Part shown: piece after piece, positions 1 through 9,217 of the stretch
Layout of the letters: each line of letters begins with the position of its first letter
Position numbering within the stretch: the first letter of the stretch is position 1
Assembly: GCA_002842435.1 (NCBI GenBank)
Contig: PHCX01000001.1
Span: 124,001-188,000, forward strand
Direction: 5' to 3'
Length of the DNA: 64,000 bases
Source of the DNA: Betaproteobacteria bacterium HGW-Betaproteobacteria-1
Lineage (GTDB): Bacteria > Pseudomonadota > Gammaproteobacteria > Burkholderiales > Methylophilaceae
Position numbers and translations under genes: made by a program
The notes under the pieces: generated by a model
What the model saw: the letters and a program-made list of their open reading frames with translations, nothing else
The model's database searches: none
Told to the model about the DNA's origin: nothing

Positions 1-324
1 GAGGCGACGATACTGGTCAACACCAGCAACGATGCCTGGTACGGTGAATCTCCCGCGGCCTACCAGCACCTGCAGATATCGCAGGCACGCGCACTGGAAA
101 CTGGACGCATGATGCTGCGCGCCACCAATACCGGGGCTACGGCCATCATCGAGAAGGACGGTGAAGTGCGGGCGCACCTGCCGCATTTCCGCACCGGCAT
201 CCTCGAAGGCGAGGCACAGGGCTACAGCGGCAGCACGCCTTACATCCGCTTCGGCAACTGGCTGTTCCTGCTCATCACTGCTGCCGGCCTGGTTTGCCTT
301 TTGTGGCTGCGTAAAAAGAAGTAA
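1..324 (+). CDS. lnt: Apolipoprotein N-acyltransferase, C-terminal part (cut by window edge)
   Basis: The reading frame is open from the first base and ends at the TAA at 322-324, giving about 107 C-terminal residues. The nitrilase-domain signature NTSNDAWYG, followed by [15 protein letters not shown] and RATNTG, matches the end of the catalytic domain of Lnt, the inner-membrane enzyme that adds the third acyl chain to lipoproteins. A last hydrophobic segment ([17 protein letters not shown]) precedes a basic tail, as expected for the terminal membrane helix. The catalytic Glu, Lys and Cys lie upstream, outside the window. Family assignment rests on these visible motifs. The next gene, glyQ, starts 44 bases downstream. 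Confidence 0.9.
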   Translation, partial: EATILVNTSNDAWYGESPAAYQHLQISQARALETGRMMLRATNTGATAIIEKDGEVRAHLPHFRTGILEGEAQGYSGSTPYIRFGNWLFLLITAAGLVCLLWLRKKK

Positions 325-368
325 AATCAACCCTTTCGCCCAACACAAAAAAAACGGCTCACATACAG

Positions 369-1295
369 ATGTCACTCACATTTCAAGAGATCATTCTCAC
401 ACTACAACAATACTGGGATAAACAAGGCTGCACGCTATTGCAGCCTTACGACATGGAAGTCGGTGCCGGCACCTCTCACACTGCGACCTTTCTGCGCGCA
501 CTCGGCCCGGAACCCTGGAAAGCCGCCTATGTGCAACCAAGCCGCCGCCCCAAGGATGGCCGCTATGGCGAAAACCCCAACCGACTGCAGCATTACTACC
601 AGTATCAGGTCGTGCTGAAACCGGCACCGGCCAATATCCTGGAACTCTATCTGGGTTCGCTCGAGGCATTGGGTTTCAACCTGAAGGAGAATGACATCCG
701 CTTCGTTGAGGACGACTGGGAAAACCCGACACTGGGCGCCTGGGGCCTGGGCTGGGAAGTCTGGCTCAACGGCATGGAAGTGACGCAGTTCACCTACTTC
801 CAGCAGGTCGGCGGTATCGACTGCAAACCGATCACCGGTGAGATCACCTACGGCCTGGAGCGCCTGGCCATGTATCTGCAGGGCGTGGAGAACGTCTATG
901 ACCTGACCTATTCGCCCGGCGTCAGCTACGGCGACGTTTTCCTGCAGAACGAAAAGGAACAGTCCGTCTATAACTTCGAGCACAGCGATGTCGACTTCCT
1001 GCTGAACGCATTCACAGCCCATGAAAAACAGGCCAAACACCTGATGGAAAACCAGCTGGCACTGCCCGCCTATGAACAGGTGCTGAAGGCTGCGCACACA
1101 TTCAATCTGCTGGATGCGCGCGGTGCGATTTCCGTCACCGAGCGTGCCGCCTATATCGGCCGCATCCGCAACCTCGCGCGCAGTGTCGCCGCCAGCTATC
1201 TGGACAGCCGCGCCCGCCTCGGCTTCCCGATGGCGCCCAAGGCCTGGGCAGATGAAATTTTGGCCAAACTGGAAAAAGAAAAGAAGGCCGCCTGA
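369..1295 (+). CDS. glyQ: Glycyl-tRNA synthetase alpha subunit
   Basis: This 308-residue protein starts [16 protein letters not shown], the standard opening of bacterial GlyQ. The alpha subunit carries the class II catalytic core of the tetrameric alpha2-beta2 enzyme that charges tRNA-Gly. Recognisable conserved blocks are [17 protein letters not shown] and [19 protein letters not shown], and [15 protein letters not shown] near residue 160. Length equals the family norm. The beta subunit gene follows after only two bases, so the pair is surely cotranscribed. The ribosome-binding site upstream of the ATG is weak. I am confident in this call. Confidence 0.97.
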   Translation: MSLTFQEIILTLQQYWDKQGCTLLQPYDMEVGAGTSHTATFLRALGPEPWKAAYVQPSRRPKDGRYGENPNRLQHYYQYQVVLKPAPANILELYLGSLEALGFNLKENDIRFVEDDWENPTLGAWGLGWEVWLNGMEVTQFTYFQQVGGIDCKPITGEITYGLERLAMYLQGVENVYDLTYSPGVSYGDVFLQNEKEQSVYNFEHSDVDFLLNAFTAHEKQAKHLMENQLALPAYEQVLKAAHTFNLLDARGAISVTERAAYIGRIRNLARSVAASYLDSRARLGFPMAPKAWADEILAKLEKEKKAA

Positions 1296-1297
1296 AT

Positions 1298-3448
1298 ATG
1301 AGTAGCAAAAATCTGTTAGTTGAATTGTTTGTAGAAGAACTGCCGCCCAAGGCGCTGAAAAAACTCGGTGAAGCATTCTCCTCGGCATTGGCCGAATCGC
1401 TGCAAGCACAAGGCCTGACCGCAGAAAACTCCGTGGTAAGCGGTTTTGCATCACCACGCCGGCTGGCTGCTCACATCACCAATGTCGCGGCCAATGCTGC
1501 CGACAAGCAGGTCGCGCAAAAGCTCATGCCGGTCAGCGTAGGTCTCGATGCCAACGGCAATGCTACCCCGGCCTTGCTGAAGAGATTGGCTGCACTCGGT
1601 GCGGACGAAACGGCTGTTCCCAGCCTCAGAAAAGAAAATGACGGCAAGGCCGATATCCTGTTCCTGGATGCGATCCAGACCGGTGTCTATCTGGCAGACG
1701 GCTTACAAAAGGCGATTGAAGACGCCATCGCCAAACTGCCCATCCCCAAGGTCATGACCTACCAGTTGCAGGAAAACTGCGAACAGCCCGGCTGGGACAG
1801 CGTCAACTTCGTCCGTCCGGCGCATGGCCTGGTTGCCCTGCATGGCAGCGACATCGTTCCCGTCAGTGTGCTCGGCCTGAAATCCGGCAACATCACATAC
1901 GGCCACCGTTTTGAAGCCAAGTCCGACTCTATCAAACTCAGCAACGCTGACAGTTACGCCCGGCAACTAAAGGACGAAGGTGCGGTGATTGCCAGCTTCG
2001 AGGAACGCCGCGCCGAGATCGTCAGCCAGCTGAACCTGGCCGCTGCCAAACAGAATCTCAAGCCGATTGACGACGATGCACTGCTGGACGAAGTCACCGC
2101 ACTGGTTGAACGCCCCAACGTGCTGCTCGGCCAGTTCGAGCAGGAATATCTGGAAGTCCCGCAGGAATGCCTGATTCTCACCATGAAGGCCAACCAGAAA
2201 TACTTCCCGCTACTGGATGCGCAAGGCAAGCTCACCAACAAATTCCTCATCGTTTCCAACATCAGCCCGGCTGATCCATCCAAAGTCATTGGCGGTAACG
2301 AACGCGTGGTACGTCCGCGTCTGGCCGATGCGAAGTTCTTCTTCGACCAGGACCGGAAAAAGACGCTAGAATCCCGTATCGAAGGCTTGGACAAGGTGGT
2401 TTATCACAACAAGCTGGGCTCACAGGGTGAGCGCATACTTCGCGTGCAAGCCACTGCCAAGGCGATCGGCATGGCACTCGGCGGTGAACAGTTGGCAGAA
2501 CAAGCCAGCCAGGCCGCTATCCTCGCCAAGGCCGACCTGCTGACCGACATGGTCGGCGAATTCCCGGAACTGCAGGGCATCATGGGCCGTTACTATGCGC
2601 AACATGAAAAGCTGGATGGCAACATCGCATATGCGATTGAAGACCACTACAAACCCAGGTTTGCCGGCGACGAATTGCCGCGCAACCAGGTCGGCGTCTG
2701 CGTCGCCCTGGCCGATAAACTGGAAACCCTGGTCGGCATGTTCGGCATCGGCAATATGCCGACCGGCGACAAGGACCCTTTCGCCCTGAGAAGACATGCG
2801 CTCGGCGTCATTCGCATGCTGGTGGAACTGGACTTGCCTTTGCAAATCCATCACCTGATCACCACTGCCCAGGACGTCGTGTTGCAAAAGATCAAGCTCG
2901 AGCAGCACGAAGAATTTGCCTTCAATCTTACCGACCTCGAGAAATTCATCTACGAGCGTCTGGCCGGTTATCTGCGCGAACAAGCTTATACGCCACAGGA
3001 AATCGAAGCCGTGTTGAGCCTGCAGCCGCAGCGTCTGGGCGAAGTACCCAAACGCCTGGAAGCAGTACGCGCCTTTGCCAAGCTGCCGGAGGCAGACAGC
3101 CTTGCCGCTGCCAACAAGCGCGTCAACAACATCCTGAAAAAAGCCAGGGATGGTGCCAACAAATTCGGACACAAACTGGATACGGCATTGCTGCAGGAAG
3201 CGGCAGAGATCGAACTGCATCAGGCGCTGGGCAAGACTGCACCCGAAGCCGACAAGGCGTTCGAGCGGGGCGATTACGCCGCATCGCTGCAATCCCTTGC
3301 AGCGCTGAAAACACCGGTAGACGCATTTTTCGATCATGTCATGGTCAATGCAGAAGATCCGGACCTGCGCGCCAATCGCCTGACCTTGCTGGATAATTTG
3401 TACCAGGCCATGAACCGCGTTGCTGACATATCGAAACTGGCGGCGTAA
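1298..3448 (+). CDS. glyS: Glycyl-tRNA synthetase beta subunit
   Basis: This 716-residue protein opens with NLLVELFVEELPPKAL, the usual start of GlyS. The beta subunit binds the tRNA and is needed for aminoacylation by the alpha2-beta2 enzyme. Conserved stretches include VGGNERVVRPRLADAKFFF-type sequence (here IGGNERVVRPRLADAKFFFD), GEFPELQGIMGRYYA, and NMPTGDKDPFALRR, which lies in the HD-like region. The C-terminal part is the anticodon-binding region. It starts two bases after glyQ. gmhB follows after nine bases, so this looks like one transcription unit running on through plsC. Confidence 0.97.
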   Translation: MSSKNLLVELFVEELPPKALKKLGEAFSSALAESLQAQGLTAENSVVSGFASPRRLAAHITNVAANAADKQVAQKLMPVSVGLDANGNATPALLKRLAALGADETAVPSLRKENDGKADILFLDAIQTGVYLADGLQKAIEDAIAKLPIPKVMTYQLQENCEQPGWDSVNFVRPAHGLVALHGSDIVPVSVLGLKSGNITYGHRFEAKSDSIKLSNADSYARQLKDEGAVIASFEERRAEIVSQLNLAAAKQNLKPIDDDALLDEVTALVERPNVLLGQFEQEYLEVPQECLILTMKANQKYFPLLDAQGKLTNKFLIVSNISPADPSKVIGGNERVVRPRLADAKFFFDQDRKKTLESRIEGLDKVVYHNKLGSQGERILRVQATAKAIGMALGGEQLAEQASQAAILAKADLLTDMVGEFPELQGIMGRYYAQHEKLDGNIAYAIEDHYKPRFAGDELPRNQVGVCVALADKLETLVGMFGIGNMPTGDKDPFALRRHALGVIRMLVELDLPLQIHHLITTAQDVVLQKIKLEQHEEFAFNLTDLEKFIYERLAGYLREQAYTPQEIEAVLSLQPQRLGEVPKRLEAVRAFAKLPEADSLAAANKRVNNILKKARDGANKFGHKLDTALLQEAAEIELHQALGKTAPEADKAFERGDYAASLQSLAALKTPVDAFFDHVMVNAEDPDLRANRLTLLDNLYQAMNRVADISKLAA

Positions 3449-3457
3449 GCTGAACAT

Positions 3458-4003
3458 ATGAAACTCGTCATCCTCGACCGCGACGGCGTCATCAACTATG
3501 ACAGCCCCCACTTCATCAAGAGCCCGGATGAGTGGAAGCCCATCCCCGGCAGTCTGGAAGCCATTGCCCTGCTCAACCAGTCCGGGTTTCGCGTGGCCTT
3601 GGCGACCAATCAATCCGGCATCGGCCGCGGCCTGTTCGACATGGCGACGCTGAATGCCATCCACGACAAGATGTATCGTGCCCTGGGTCAGTTCGGCGGA
3701 CGTATCGATGCACTGTTCTACTGCCCACATAGTGCAGAGGCCAACTGTAGCTGCCGCAAACCGAAATCCGGCATGATCGAGGACATTGCTCGCCGCTTCG
3801 CCATCGACCTCAAGACCGTTTACAGCGTAGGTGATTCCCTGCGCGACCTGCAGGCCAGCGCAGCGCTCGGCGCACAAAGTATCCTGGTACTGACCGGCAA
3901 GGGTACCAAAACCCTGGAAGAAGGCAGCCTGCCCGAAGGCACATGGGTTTGTGCGGACCTGTCCGAAGCAGTTCAACGCATTATCGCCCACGACAACAGC
4001 TGA
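3458..4003 (+). CDS. gmhB: D-glycero-beta-D-manno-heptose 1,7-bisphosphate 7-phosphatase
   Basis: This 181-residue HAD-superfamily phosphatase starts MKLVILDRDGVIN. The DRDG motif contains the nucleophile Asp7 and the general acid/base Asp9. A zinc-binding loop is visible as CPHSAEANCSC near residues 88-98, which is diagnostic of GmhB. The GDSLRDL block supplies the Mg ligands. The enzyme removes the 7-phosphate in ADP-heptose synthesis for lipopolysaccharide. Length matches the family. It lies directly after glyS, and the gene pair glyS-gmhB is common in beta- and gammaproteobacteria. plsC starts eight bases later. Confidence 0.95.
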   Translation: MKLVILDRDGVINYDSPHFIKSPDEWKPIPGSLEAIALLNQSGFRVALATNQSGIGRGLFDMATLNAIHDKMYRALGQFGGRIDALFYCPHSAEANCSCRKPKSGMIEDIARRFAIDLKTVYSVGDSLRDLQASAALGAQSILVLTGKGTKTLEEGSLPEGTWVCADLSEAVQRIIAHDNS

Positions 4004-4011
4004 ACCCCGGC

Positions 4012-4725
4012 ATGCTGGTCATCCTGCGCTCTCTGCTCTTTATGCTCGGCCAGTGGCTGTTCACACTCATCTTCAGCCTGTTCGCCGTCCTGACATTTCC
4101 CTTCCACCCCATCACCCGCTACCGCATCATCTCGATCTGGGCGCGCTCCATGCTGTGGTGGCTACGCGTCAGTTGCGGTGTGCGTTACCGCATCATCGGC
4201 CGCGAGAATATCCCGCAATCCCCCAGCATCATTCTGGCCAAGCACCAATCGGCATGGGAAACCCTGGCATTTCAGCAGATATTCCCTCCGCAGGTCTGGG
4301 TGCTGAAGCGCTCACTGCTCTGGATACCGTTTTTCGGCTGGGGTCTGGCCATGACGTCGCCGATCGCCATCAACCGCAGTGCCGGTCGCGAGGCACTGAA
4401 ACAATTGACGACCCAGGGCAAGGACCGCATGAAACAGGGTTTCTGGGTGGTGATCTTCCCCGAAGGCACACGTATGGCGCCCGGTACGAAAGGCAAATAC
4501 CATATCGGCGGTGCATGGCTGGCGTCGCATACTGGCGCTACGGTCGTACCCGTGGCACACAATGCCGGCGAGTTCTGGCCCAAGAACTCTTTCATTAAAA
4601 AACCGGGCATCATTACGGTCAGCATCGGCCAGCCGATCCAGACAGCAGGATTGAAACCGGACCAGGTCAACCAGCAGGTAGAGAACTGGATCGAACAGGA
4701 AATGACGCAGCTGGAGCAAAGGTGA
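4012..4725 (+). CDS. plsC: 1-acyl-sn-glycerol-3-phosphate acyltransferase
   Basis: I chose the ATG at 4012 (MLVILRSLLFMLG) because it gives a normal hydrophobic N-terminus. An upstream in-frame ATG at 3943 would overlap gmhB heavily. The 237-residue protein has one or two N-terminal membrane segments and the PlsC-type motif FPEGTR in VVIFPEGTRMAPG. It would transfer an acyl chain to lysophosphatidic acid at the inner membrane. The catalytic block reads KHQSAWETL, so the usual HX4D is HX4E here, a variant I believe is seen in some relatives. The stop codon overlaps the GTG start of the next gene. Confidence 0.92.
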   Translation: MLVILRSLLFMLGQWLFTLIFSLFAVLTFPFHPITRYRIISIWARSMLWWLRVSCGVRYRIIGRENIPQSPSIILAKHQSAWETLAFQQIFPPQVWVLKRSLLWIPFFGWGLAMTSPIAINRSAGREALKQLTTQGKDRMKQGFWVVIFPEGTRMAPGTKGKYHIGGAWLASHTGATVVPVAHNAGEFWPKNSFIKKPGIITVSIGQPIQTAGLKPDQVNQQVENWIEQEMTQLEQR

Positions 4726-5432
4726 GTCAGTATCAACTCGCATTACCGGATGGCGAACATATCTGCTACCAGCTGGAGCGACGCTCACGCAGAACCATCG
4801 GCCTGAAAATCGGCGCTTCCGGCCTGATCGTTCACGCCCCCAAACGCATCAGCCAGCCGCAGCTTGAAAGTGCGTTACTGCAAAAGGCCGAATGGATACG
4901 CAAGAAACTGGACCAGATCAGCGCTAACCAACCATCCCCCCTGCAATGGGTGGACGGAGCGGAACTGCACTTTCTCGGCAACCCGATCCAGCTCAAACTA
5001 AGCCGTGATGCTGCCAACCGCAAGCCACAATTCGAACAGGGCGTGCTGCATCTGCGGCTGACCGAAATCGATGATGCGGAATTCGTTTCCGCCCGGGTCA
5101 CCCAATGGTACAAAAAGGCTGCCCTACCCGACTTTGTGCGCAGGCTGGAACTTTACGCCAACCGGTTGGGCGTGACCTTGCCCAGACTTTTTCTTTCCAG
5201 CGCCCAGACCCGCTGGGGCAGCTGTAACAGCAAACGAGAGATCCGCATCAACTGGCGTCTGATACAGGCACATCCGCACGTCATCAACTACGTCATCTGC
5301 CATGAACTGGCGCACCTGAAGGAAATGAACCACTCCTCCCGGTTCTGGCAACTGGTCGAAAGCCTTTATCCCGAATACCGGGAAGCCGAGCGCATATTGA
5401 AACAACTCTCACCGCATCTGCATCGACTCTAG
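4722..5432 (+). CDS. YgjP/DUF45-type zinc metallopeptidase-like protein
   Basis: A 236-residue protein of the M48-like DUF45 (WLM/YgjP) family. It has the zinc motif HELAH at residues 194-198 (in VICHELAHLKEMNHS) and the family block QTRWGSCNSKREIRINWRL before it. The start is GTG at 4722, overlapping the plsC stop, which suggests translational coupling. Members are cytoplasmic and their substrate is unclear. E. coli YgjP has been annotated as a pyrophosphatase in databases, and I would not rely on that. The TAG stop lies inside the first unit of a 15-base tandem repeat, so the last three codons belong to the repeat. Confidence 0.85.
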   Translation: MSQYQLALPDGEHICYQLERRSRRTIGLKIGASGLIVHAPKRISQPQLESALLQKAEWIRKKLDQISANQPSPLQWVDGAELHFLGNPIQLKLSRDAANRKPQFEQGVLHLRLTEIDDAEFVSARVTQWYKKAALPDFVRRLELYANRLGVTLPRLFLSSAQTRWGSCNSKREIRINWRLIQAHPHVINYVICHELAHLKEMNHSSRFWQLVESLYPEYREAERILKQLSPHLHRL

Positions 5433-5496
5433 GGGTATCGACTCTAGGGGTATCGACTCTAGGGGTATCGACTCTAGGGGTATCGACTCCAGGAGT
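5422..5496. repeat. 15-base tandem repeat, five units
   Basis: The unit ATCGACTCTAGGGGT occurs four times perfectly (5422-5436, 5437-5451, 5452-5466, 5467-5481), then once with two changes (5482-5496, ATCGACTCCAGGAGT). The first unit contains the stop codon of the preceding gene. Further degenerate fragments (CAGGGATATCAAC, TTCAGGAAT) follow to about 5520. It is a minisatellite-like array with no obvious protein-coding role on the plus strand. Confidence 0.95.
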
Positions 5497-5598
5497 ATTC
5501 AGGGATATCAACTTCAGGAATTTCATACTTTTACCCTCTTGTTTCAACGTGCTATGCTGCTCGGGCATTCCGCACATCAACAATAAAAGGGAGGTTTC

Positions 5599-5934
5599 AT
5601 GAGTTTCGCAGATGCAATCAAGATTTGTTTTCAAAAGTACATGGACTTTAACGGGCGTGCAAAAAGGCCGGAGTTCTGGTGGTTTGCACTGTTCTGTGTC
5701 CTGGTCAGCGTGGGATTGAGTATCGTCAGCAGCGCGCTGTCATCGCTGTTTTCACTGGCCACCCTGCTGCCATCACTGGCTGTAGGTGCACGTCGTCTGC
5801 ATGACACCAACCGCAGCGGCTGGCTGCAACTGATCTGGATCATTCCGGTGATCGGCTGGATCATCATGATCGTCCTGCTGGCACAACAGGGCAGCAGCGA
5901 AGACAATCAGTACGGCTCGACTCCAGCCAACTGA
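5599..5934 (+). CDS. DUF805 family inner-membrane protein
   Basis: A 111-residue membrane protein of the DUF805 (YhaH-like) family. Visible family hallmarks are FNGRAKRPEFWWF near the N-terminus and ARRLHDTNRSGWLQL in the middle, with hydrophobic helices on either side and a short polar C-terminal tail. The start is supported by a good Shine-Dalgarno sequence (GGGAGG) six bases before the ATG. Function is unknown in the family. It stands alone, convergent with the cbb3 assembly gene ccoI, and separated from the upstream gene by the tandem repeat. Confidence 0.85.
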   Translation: MSFADAIKICFQKYMDFNGRAKRPEFWWFALFCVLVSVGLSIVSSALSSLFSLATLLPSLAVGARRLHDTNRSGWLQLIWIIPVIGWIIMIVLLAQQGSSEDNQYGSTPAN

Positions 5935-5959
5935 TGCCATCAAACTCGGGCTGAGGTGT

Positions 5960-8389
5960 TTATCTCAGCCTGAGTGCATTCAGCACCACGATCAGCGAAC
6001 TGACCGACATGCCGATTGCCGCCATCCAGGGCGCAAGCATGCCGGTTGCGGCAAACGGCAACGCCAGCATGTTATAACCCAAAGCCCAGGCAAAATTCTC
6101 ACGAATCACATTACGCGTAAAACGACTGGTTTCAATCGCGTGATTGATTTCAAGCAACTGCTCCCCCAGCAACACGATGTCGCCGGAAGCCCGTGCCATC
6201 TGCGTACCACTACCCATTGCAATCGAGACCTGCGCTTTTGCCAATACCGGTGCATCATTGACGCCATCACCGACCATGGCAATCACCTCACCTCGCTGCT
6301 GCAACTGTTCAATCATTTCCAGTTTCTGTTCAGGCGATGCAGAAGCCTGCCAGCTGGATATCCCCAGCCGCCTGGCGTAATCGGCAACCGTCGATTCCGT
6401 ATCGCCACTCAATATCGAAACCACCAGCCCCTTGTCCTTGAGCGCCTGCACCAGCGCCTGGGCATTGGGCCGCAGCGTGTCTGCCATGACGAATGCAGCC
6501 AGATACTGCGTGTCATCACTGAGCCAGACAACAGTTGCGCAATCCTCGACCGTAGTCATTGACGGAATCTCGCTGATGGCCGGATTGAGTTTCAAGTTAC
6601 CCAGATAATATCGTTTGCCATTAATCAGGCCCACGACCCCCTTGCCCGGCTGATTGCCTGCCTCATCCAGCGCATACTGTGCAAGGGATGCCGCCTTCAG
6701 GGCTTCCTGGAAACTCCTGGCAAAAGGATGCTCGGAATGTTGCTCCAGGCTGGCGGCGATCTGCAGGCATTCTGCTGCAGTCAAAGAGCCGAACGTGCGG
6801 GTTTCCTGCAATACAGGACGGCCTTCGGTCAGCGTGCCGGTCTTGTCGAATACCACATGCGTTATCTTGGCCAAGGCCTCCAGCGCATGCCCGCGCGTCA
6901 GCAACACGCCCCGCTTGACCAGATGGGAACCTGAGGCGGCAAAGGCCGCCGGAGCAGCCAGTGACAAGGCGCAAGGGCAGCTGACCACGAGGATGGTCAA
7001 TACGATCTCCAGCACCCGAGAGCTATCAACCTGCCACCAGACCCAACCGACCAGCGCCACAGCAAGAAGCAGTACATAAGTGAAATAGGCGGCGATCTTG
7101 TCAGCCAGTTCGGTCAGCCGCGGTTTTTCCGCCTGCGCCCGGTCCAGCAAACGGCTGATACCGGCAATCACCGTATGTTCGCCAACTGCCGATACCTTGA
7201 TTGTGAGCGGGCTTTCATAGTTGATACTGCCGGCATAGACCGTACTGCCAACGGTCTTGATCAGCGGATGACTCTCACCGGTCAGCAGCGATTCGTCCGC
7301 ACTGCTCTCACCCTGTTGCACAATGCCATCCGCCGCTATGGTTTCACCGGGCTTGGCAACGATCAGGTCGCCCACCTTCAGCTCCATCAGCGGAATCAGT
7401 TCCAGTTGCTGCTCGGCGTTGAGGCGCGTAGCGACAGCAGGTACCAATCTAAGCAGATTCTCCGCCGATTCGATCGACTTCTCGCGGGCGTTCCGTTCCA
7501 GATAGCGTGTCGCCAGCAGGAAGAAGATCAGCATGGTCAGCGTATCGTAATAGACTTCGCCGACGCCCAGATAGGTCGCCCAGATGCTGCCGGCAAAGCC
7601 GGTAATCAGGCCCAGGCTGATCGGCACGTCCATGCCCAGACGACCACTTTTGACTCCCCGCCATGCTGCCTGGTAGAACGGCCATGCAGCATAGAACATG
7701 GCCGGCACGCTGAGCACCAGACTGAACCAGCGCAACAGTTGCGCCGTGGCAAATTCCAGCCCCTGCGCAGGACCCGCATAAAGCGCGACGGCAATCATCA
7801 TCACCTGGCCGGCAGAGAGACCGGCAACGGCCAGGCGGCGAAAATCCGCCTTGCGCTGCTTGAGACGCAAGGCCTCCTGCTGCTGCGCGCTGAACGGATG
7901 TGCGTGATAGCCCAGCTTGCGTATCTCGATCAGGATATCGCTCAACTTGATCTGGTTCTCATCCCAGATGATGCGGGCGCGATGTGTGGTGTAGTTGATG
8001 GATACCTGCTGGATACCCTGTAGTTGCTTCAGATGGCGCTCGTTGAGCCAGATGCAGGCGGCGCAAGTGATACCTTCGAGAATCAGCGATGCTTCCTTGT
8101 AATCGCCCGGTGCCTGGGAGACAAAACTCTTCTGGACTTCCGGATGATCGTAGAGCATCAGATCACGCAATTCATCCGGCACCAGGTCTTCTACATTCTG
8201 CGGGAGTTCGGTGCGGTAACGGTAATAATCTTCGAGCCCGTTGGCAACGATCGCCTCGGCCACTGCCTGACAACCCTGGCAGCACATGGCGCGCGGTTCA
8301 TCCAGCACCACGGCAGAATAGCGGGTGCCGGACGGCACCGGCAAACCGCAATGGTAACAATCAACTTGCGTATGCTGCTCTGCGCCCAT
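5960..8389 (-). CDS. ccoI: Copper-transporting P1B-type ATPase for cbb3 oxidase assembly
   Basis: An 809-residue P-type ATPase of the CcoI/FixI branch. Order of parts: a Cys-rich N-terminal zone (CYHC at 11-14, CCQGC at 36-40), a heavy-metal-associated domain with GITCAAC around 107-112, membrane helices, the CPC metal-transport motif at 471-473, the phosphorylation motif DKTGTLTEG from 515, and GDGVNDAP near the end. CcoI exports copper to the periplasmic side for the CuB site of the cbb3 oxidase. It is last in ccoG-ccoH-ccoI. The usual small ccoS gene is not found after it. Confidence 0.95.
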   Translation of the reverse strand: MGAEQHTQVDCYHCGLPVPSGTRYSAVVLDEPRAMCCQGCQAVAEAIVANGLEDYYRYRTELPQNVEDLVPDELRDLMLYDHPEVQKSFVSQAPGDYKEASLILEGITCAACIWLNERHLKQLQGIQQVSINYTTHRARIIWDENQIKLSDILIEIRKLGYHAHPFSAQQQEALRLKQRKADFRRLAVAGLSAGQVMMIAVALYAGPAQGLEFATAQLLRWFSLVLSVPAMFYAAWPFYQAAWRGVKSGRLGMDVPISLGLITGFAGSIWATYLGVGEVYYDTLTMLIFFLLATRYLERNAREKSIESAENLLRLVPAVATRLNAEQQLELIPLMELKVGDLIVAKPGETIAADGIVQQGESSADESLLTGESHPLIKTVGSTVYAGSINYESPLTIKVSAVGEHTVIAGISRLLDRAQAEKPRLTELADKIAAYFTYVLLLAVALVGWVWWQVDSSRVLEIVLTILVVSCPCALSLAAPAAFAASGSHLVKRGVLLTRGHALEALAKITHVVFDKTGTLTEGRPVLQETRTFGSLTAAECLQIAASLEQHSEHPFARSFQEALKAASLAQYALDEAGNQPGKGVVGLINGKRYYLGNLKLNPAISEIPSMTTVEDCATVVWLSDDTQYLAAFVMADTLRPNAQALVQALKDKGLVVSILSGDTESTVADYARRLGISSWQASASPEQKLEMIEQLQQRGEVIAMVGDGVNDAPVLAKAQVSIAMGSGTQMARASGDIVLLGEQLLEINHAIETSRFTRNVIRENFAWALGYNMLALPFAATGMLAPWMAAIGMSVSSLIVVLNALRLR

Positions 8390-8413
8390 CAGATATCCGG
8401 TCGGCAGTGGGAA

Positions 8414-9208
8414 TCAGTTGTCGAGAAACAACTGCTGCTGGCGCCGGTAGTAACCATCCTCATGTTCGATGATGATTTCGGCCAGCCATCTACCGGCATC
8501 GGGCAGCAGCAGTTCAGTGGTGTAAAGACCGGGCCCGGTTTCTTTCATCTGCAGCGACTGGTCGTCACGGCTATTGGCGACACGCCATAATCCGAGGCGG
8601 ACATCTGCCCCTTCTATGGGGTTGCTGTCCTTATCCAGCAACAGCAGGCTGACGGCAGCGGCTTGCCCGCTCTGCAGATGGTCCACGCCTTGCAGTGTAG
8701 CCTGCCAGCCCAGTTCACGTTGCTGTTCCACGCGCGCCAGATGCCCTTGATAGCTCTTGTTCTTGTCATGTGGCACCGTACCCGGAAAAGCCGTATGGAC
8801 TTTCTGACGGTCCGGATTCGGCAGAAAGATACCGCTTATGCTGCTGGGCAATCCGCGGCTGGCAATCGAAAGCAGCACCGCGTTGAGAATAACCAGAAAG
8901 ATGAAAAAGGCGATGATCAAACGCGGCGCCCAGTGCATGGATTGCTTTTTCTGCTGCAAACTGCCGAACACCGCGAGGACCGCGGCATTGGCCAGAAAAA
9001 CGGCAAAATGGATCGCCAGTACATCGCCGCCGGCCCAATGCTGGCTGGCATATGCGAGATAAAGCAAAAACGGCAAGACGGCACTGAGCACGCCACCCCA
9101 AAAATTGGGCATCCCAAGGCGCCGCGATATGAAATACAGGGCCGCGGCAAAGATCAGACCACCGAACAGTGTCTCGGTCATGGAAACTTCAGGGATGGTG
9201 AACATCAT
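8414..9208 (-). CDS. ccoH: FixH/CcoH-type cbb3 assembly protein with extra membrane helices
   Basis: The C-terminal half (from about residue 90: WAPRLIIAFFIFLVILNAVLL, then a periplasmic domain ending DGYYRRQQQLFLDN) matches FixH/CcoH, needed for stable cbb3 oxidase assembly. The protein is 264 residues, against about 150-170 for standard FixH. The additional N-terminal part holds about three more hydrophobic helices (FGGLIFAAALYFI; WGGVLSAVLPFLLYLAY; VLAIHFAVFLANAAVLAVF). The start could be the first or second of two adjacent ATGs. It lies between ccoG (9-base gap) and ccoI (24-base gap). The role is inferred from family and position; the extension is of unknown function. Confidence 0.85.
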   Translation of the reverse strand: MMFTIPEVSMTETLFGGLIFAAALYFISRRLGMPNFWGGVLSAVLPFLLYLAYASQHWAGGDVLAIHFAVFLANAAVLAVFGSLQQKKQSMHWAPRLIIAFFIFLVILNAVLLSIASRGLPSSISGIFLPNPDRQKVHTAFPGTVPHDKNKSYQGHLARVEQQRELGWQATLQGVDHLQSGQAAAVSLLLLDKDSNPIEGADVRLGLWRVANSRDDQSLQMKETGPGLYTTELLLPDAGRWLAEIIIEHEDGYYRRQQQLFLDN

Positions 9209-9217
9209 GGAAAGCGC

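Noticed and set aside
2420..3991. 523-codon open frame on the minus strand opposite glyS and gmhB
   Set aside because: It lies wholly antisense to two well-conserved genes, has no family signature, and its composition reflects their codon bias.
5935..5960. ccoS gene after ccoI
   Set aside because: Only about 25 bases separate ccoI from the convergent DUF805 gene, so no ccoS fits there.
7175..8023. Plus-strand 282-codon frame inside ccoI
   Set aside because: It is antisense to a conserved ATPase domain and shows no recognisable motif.
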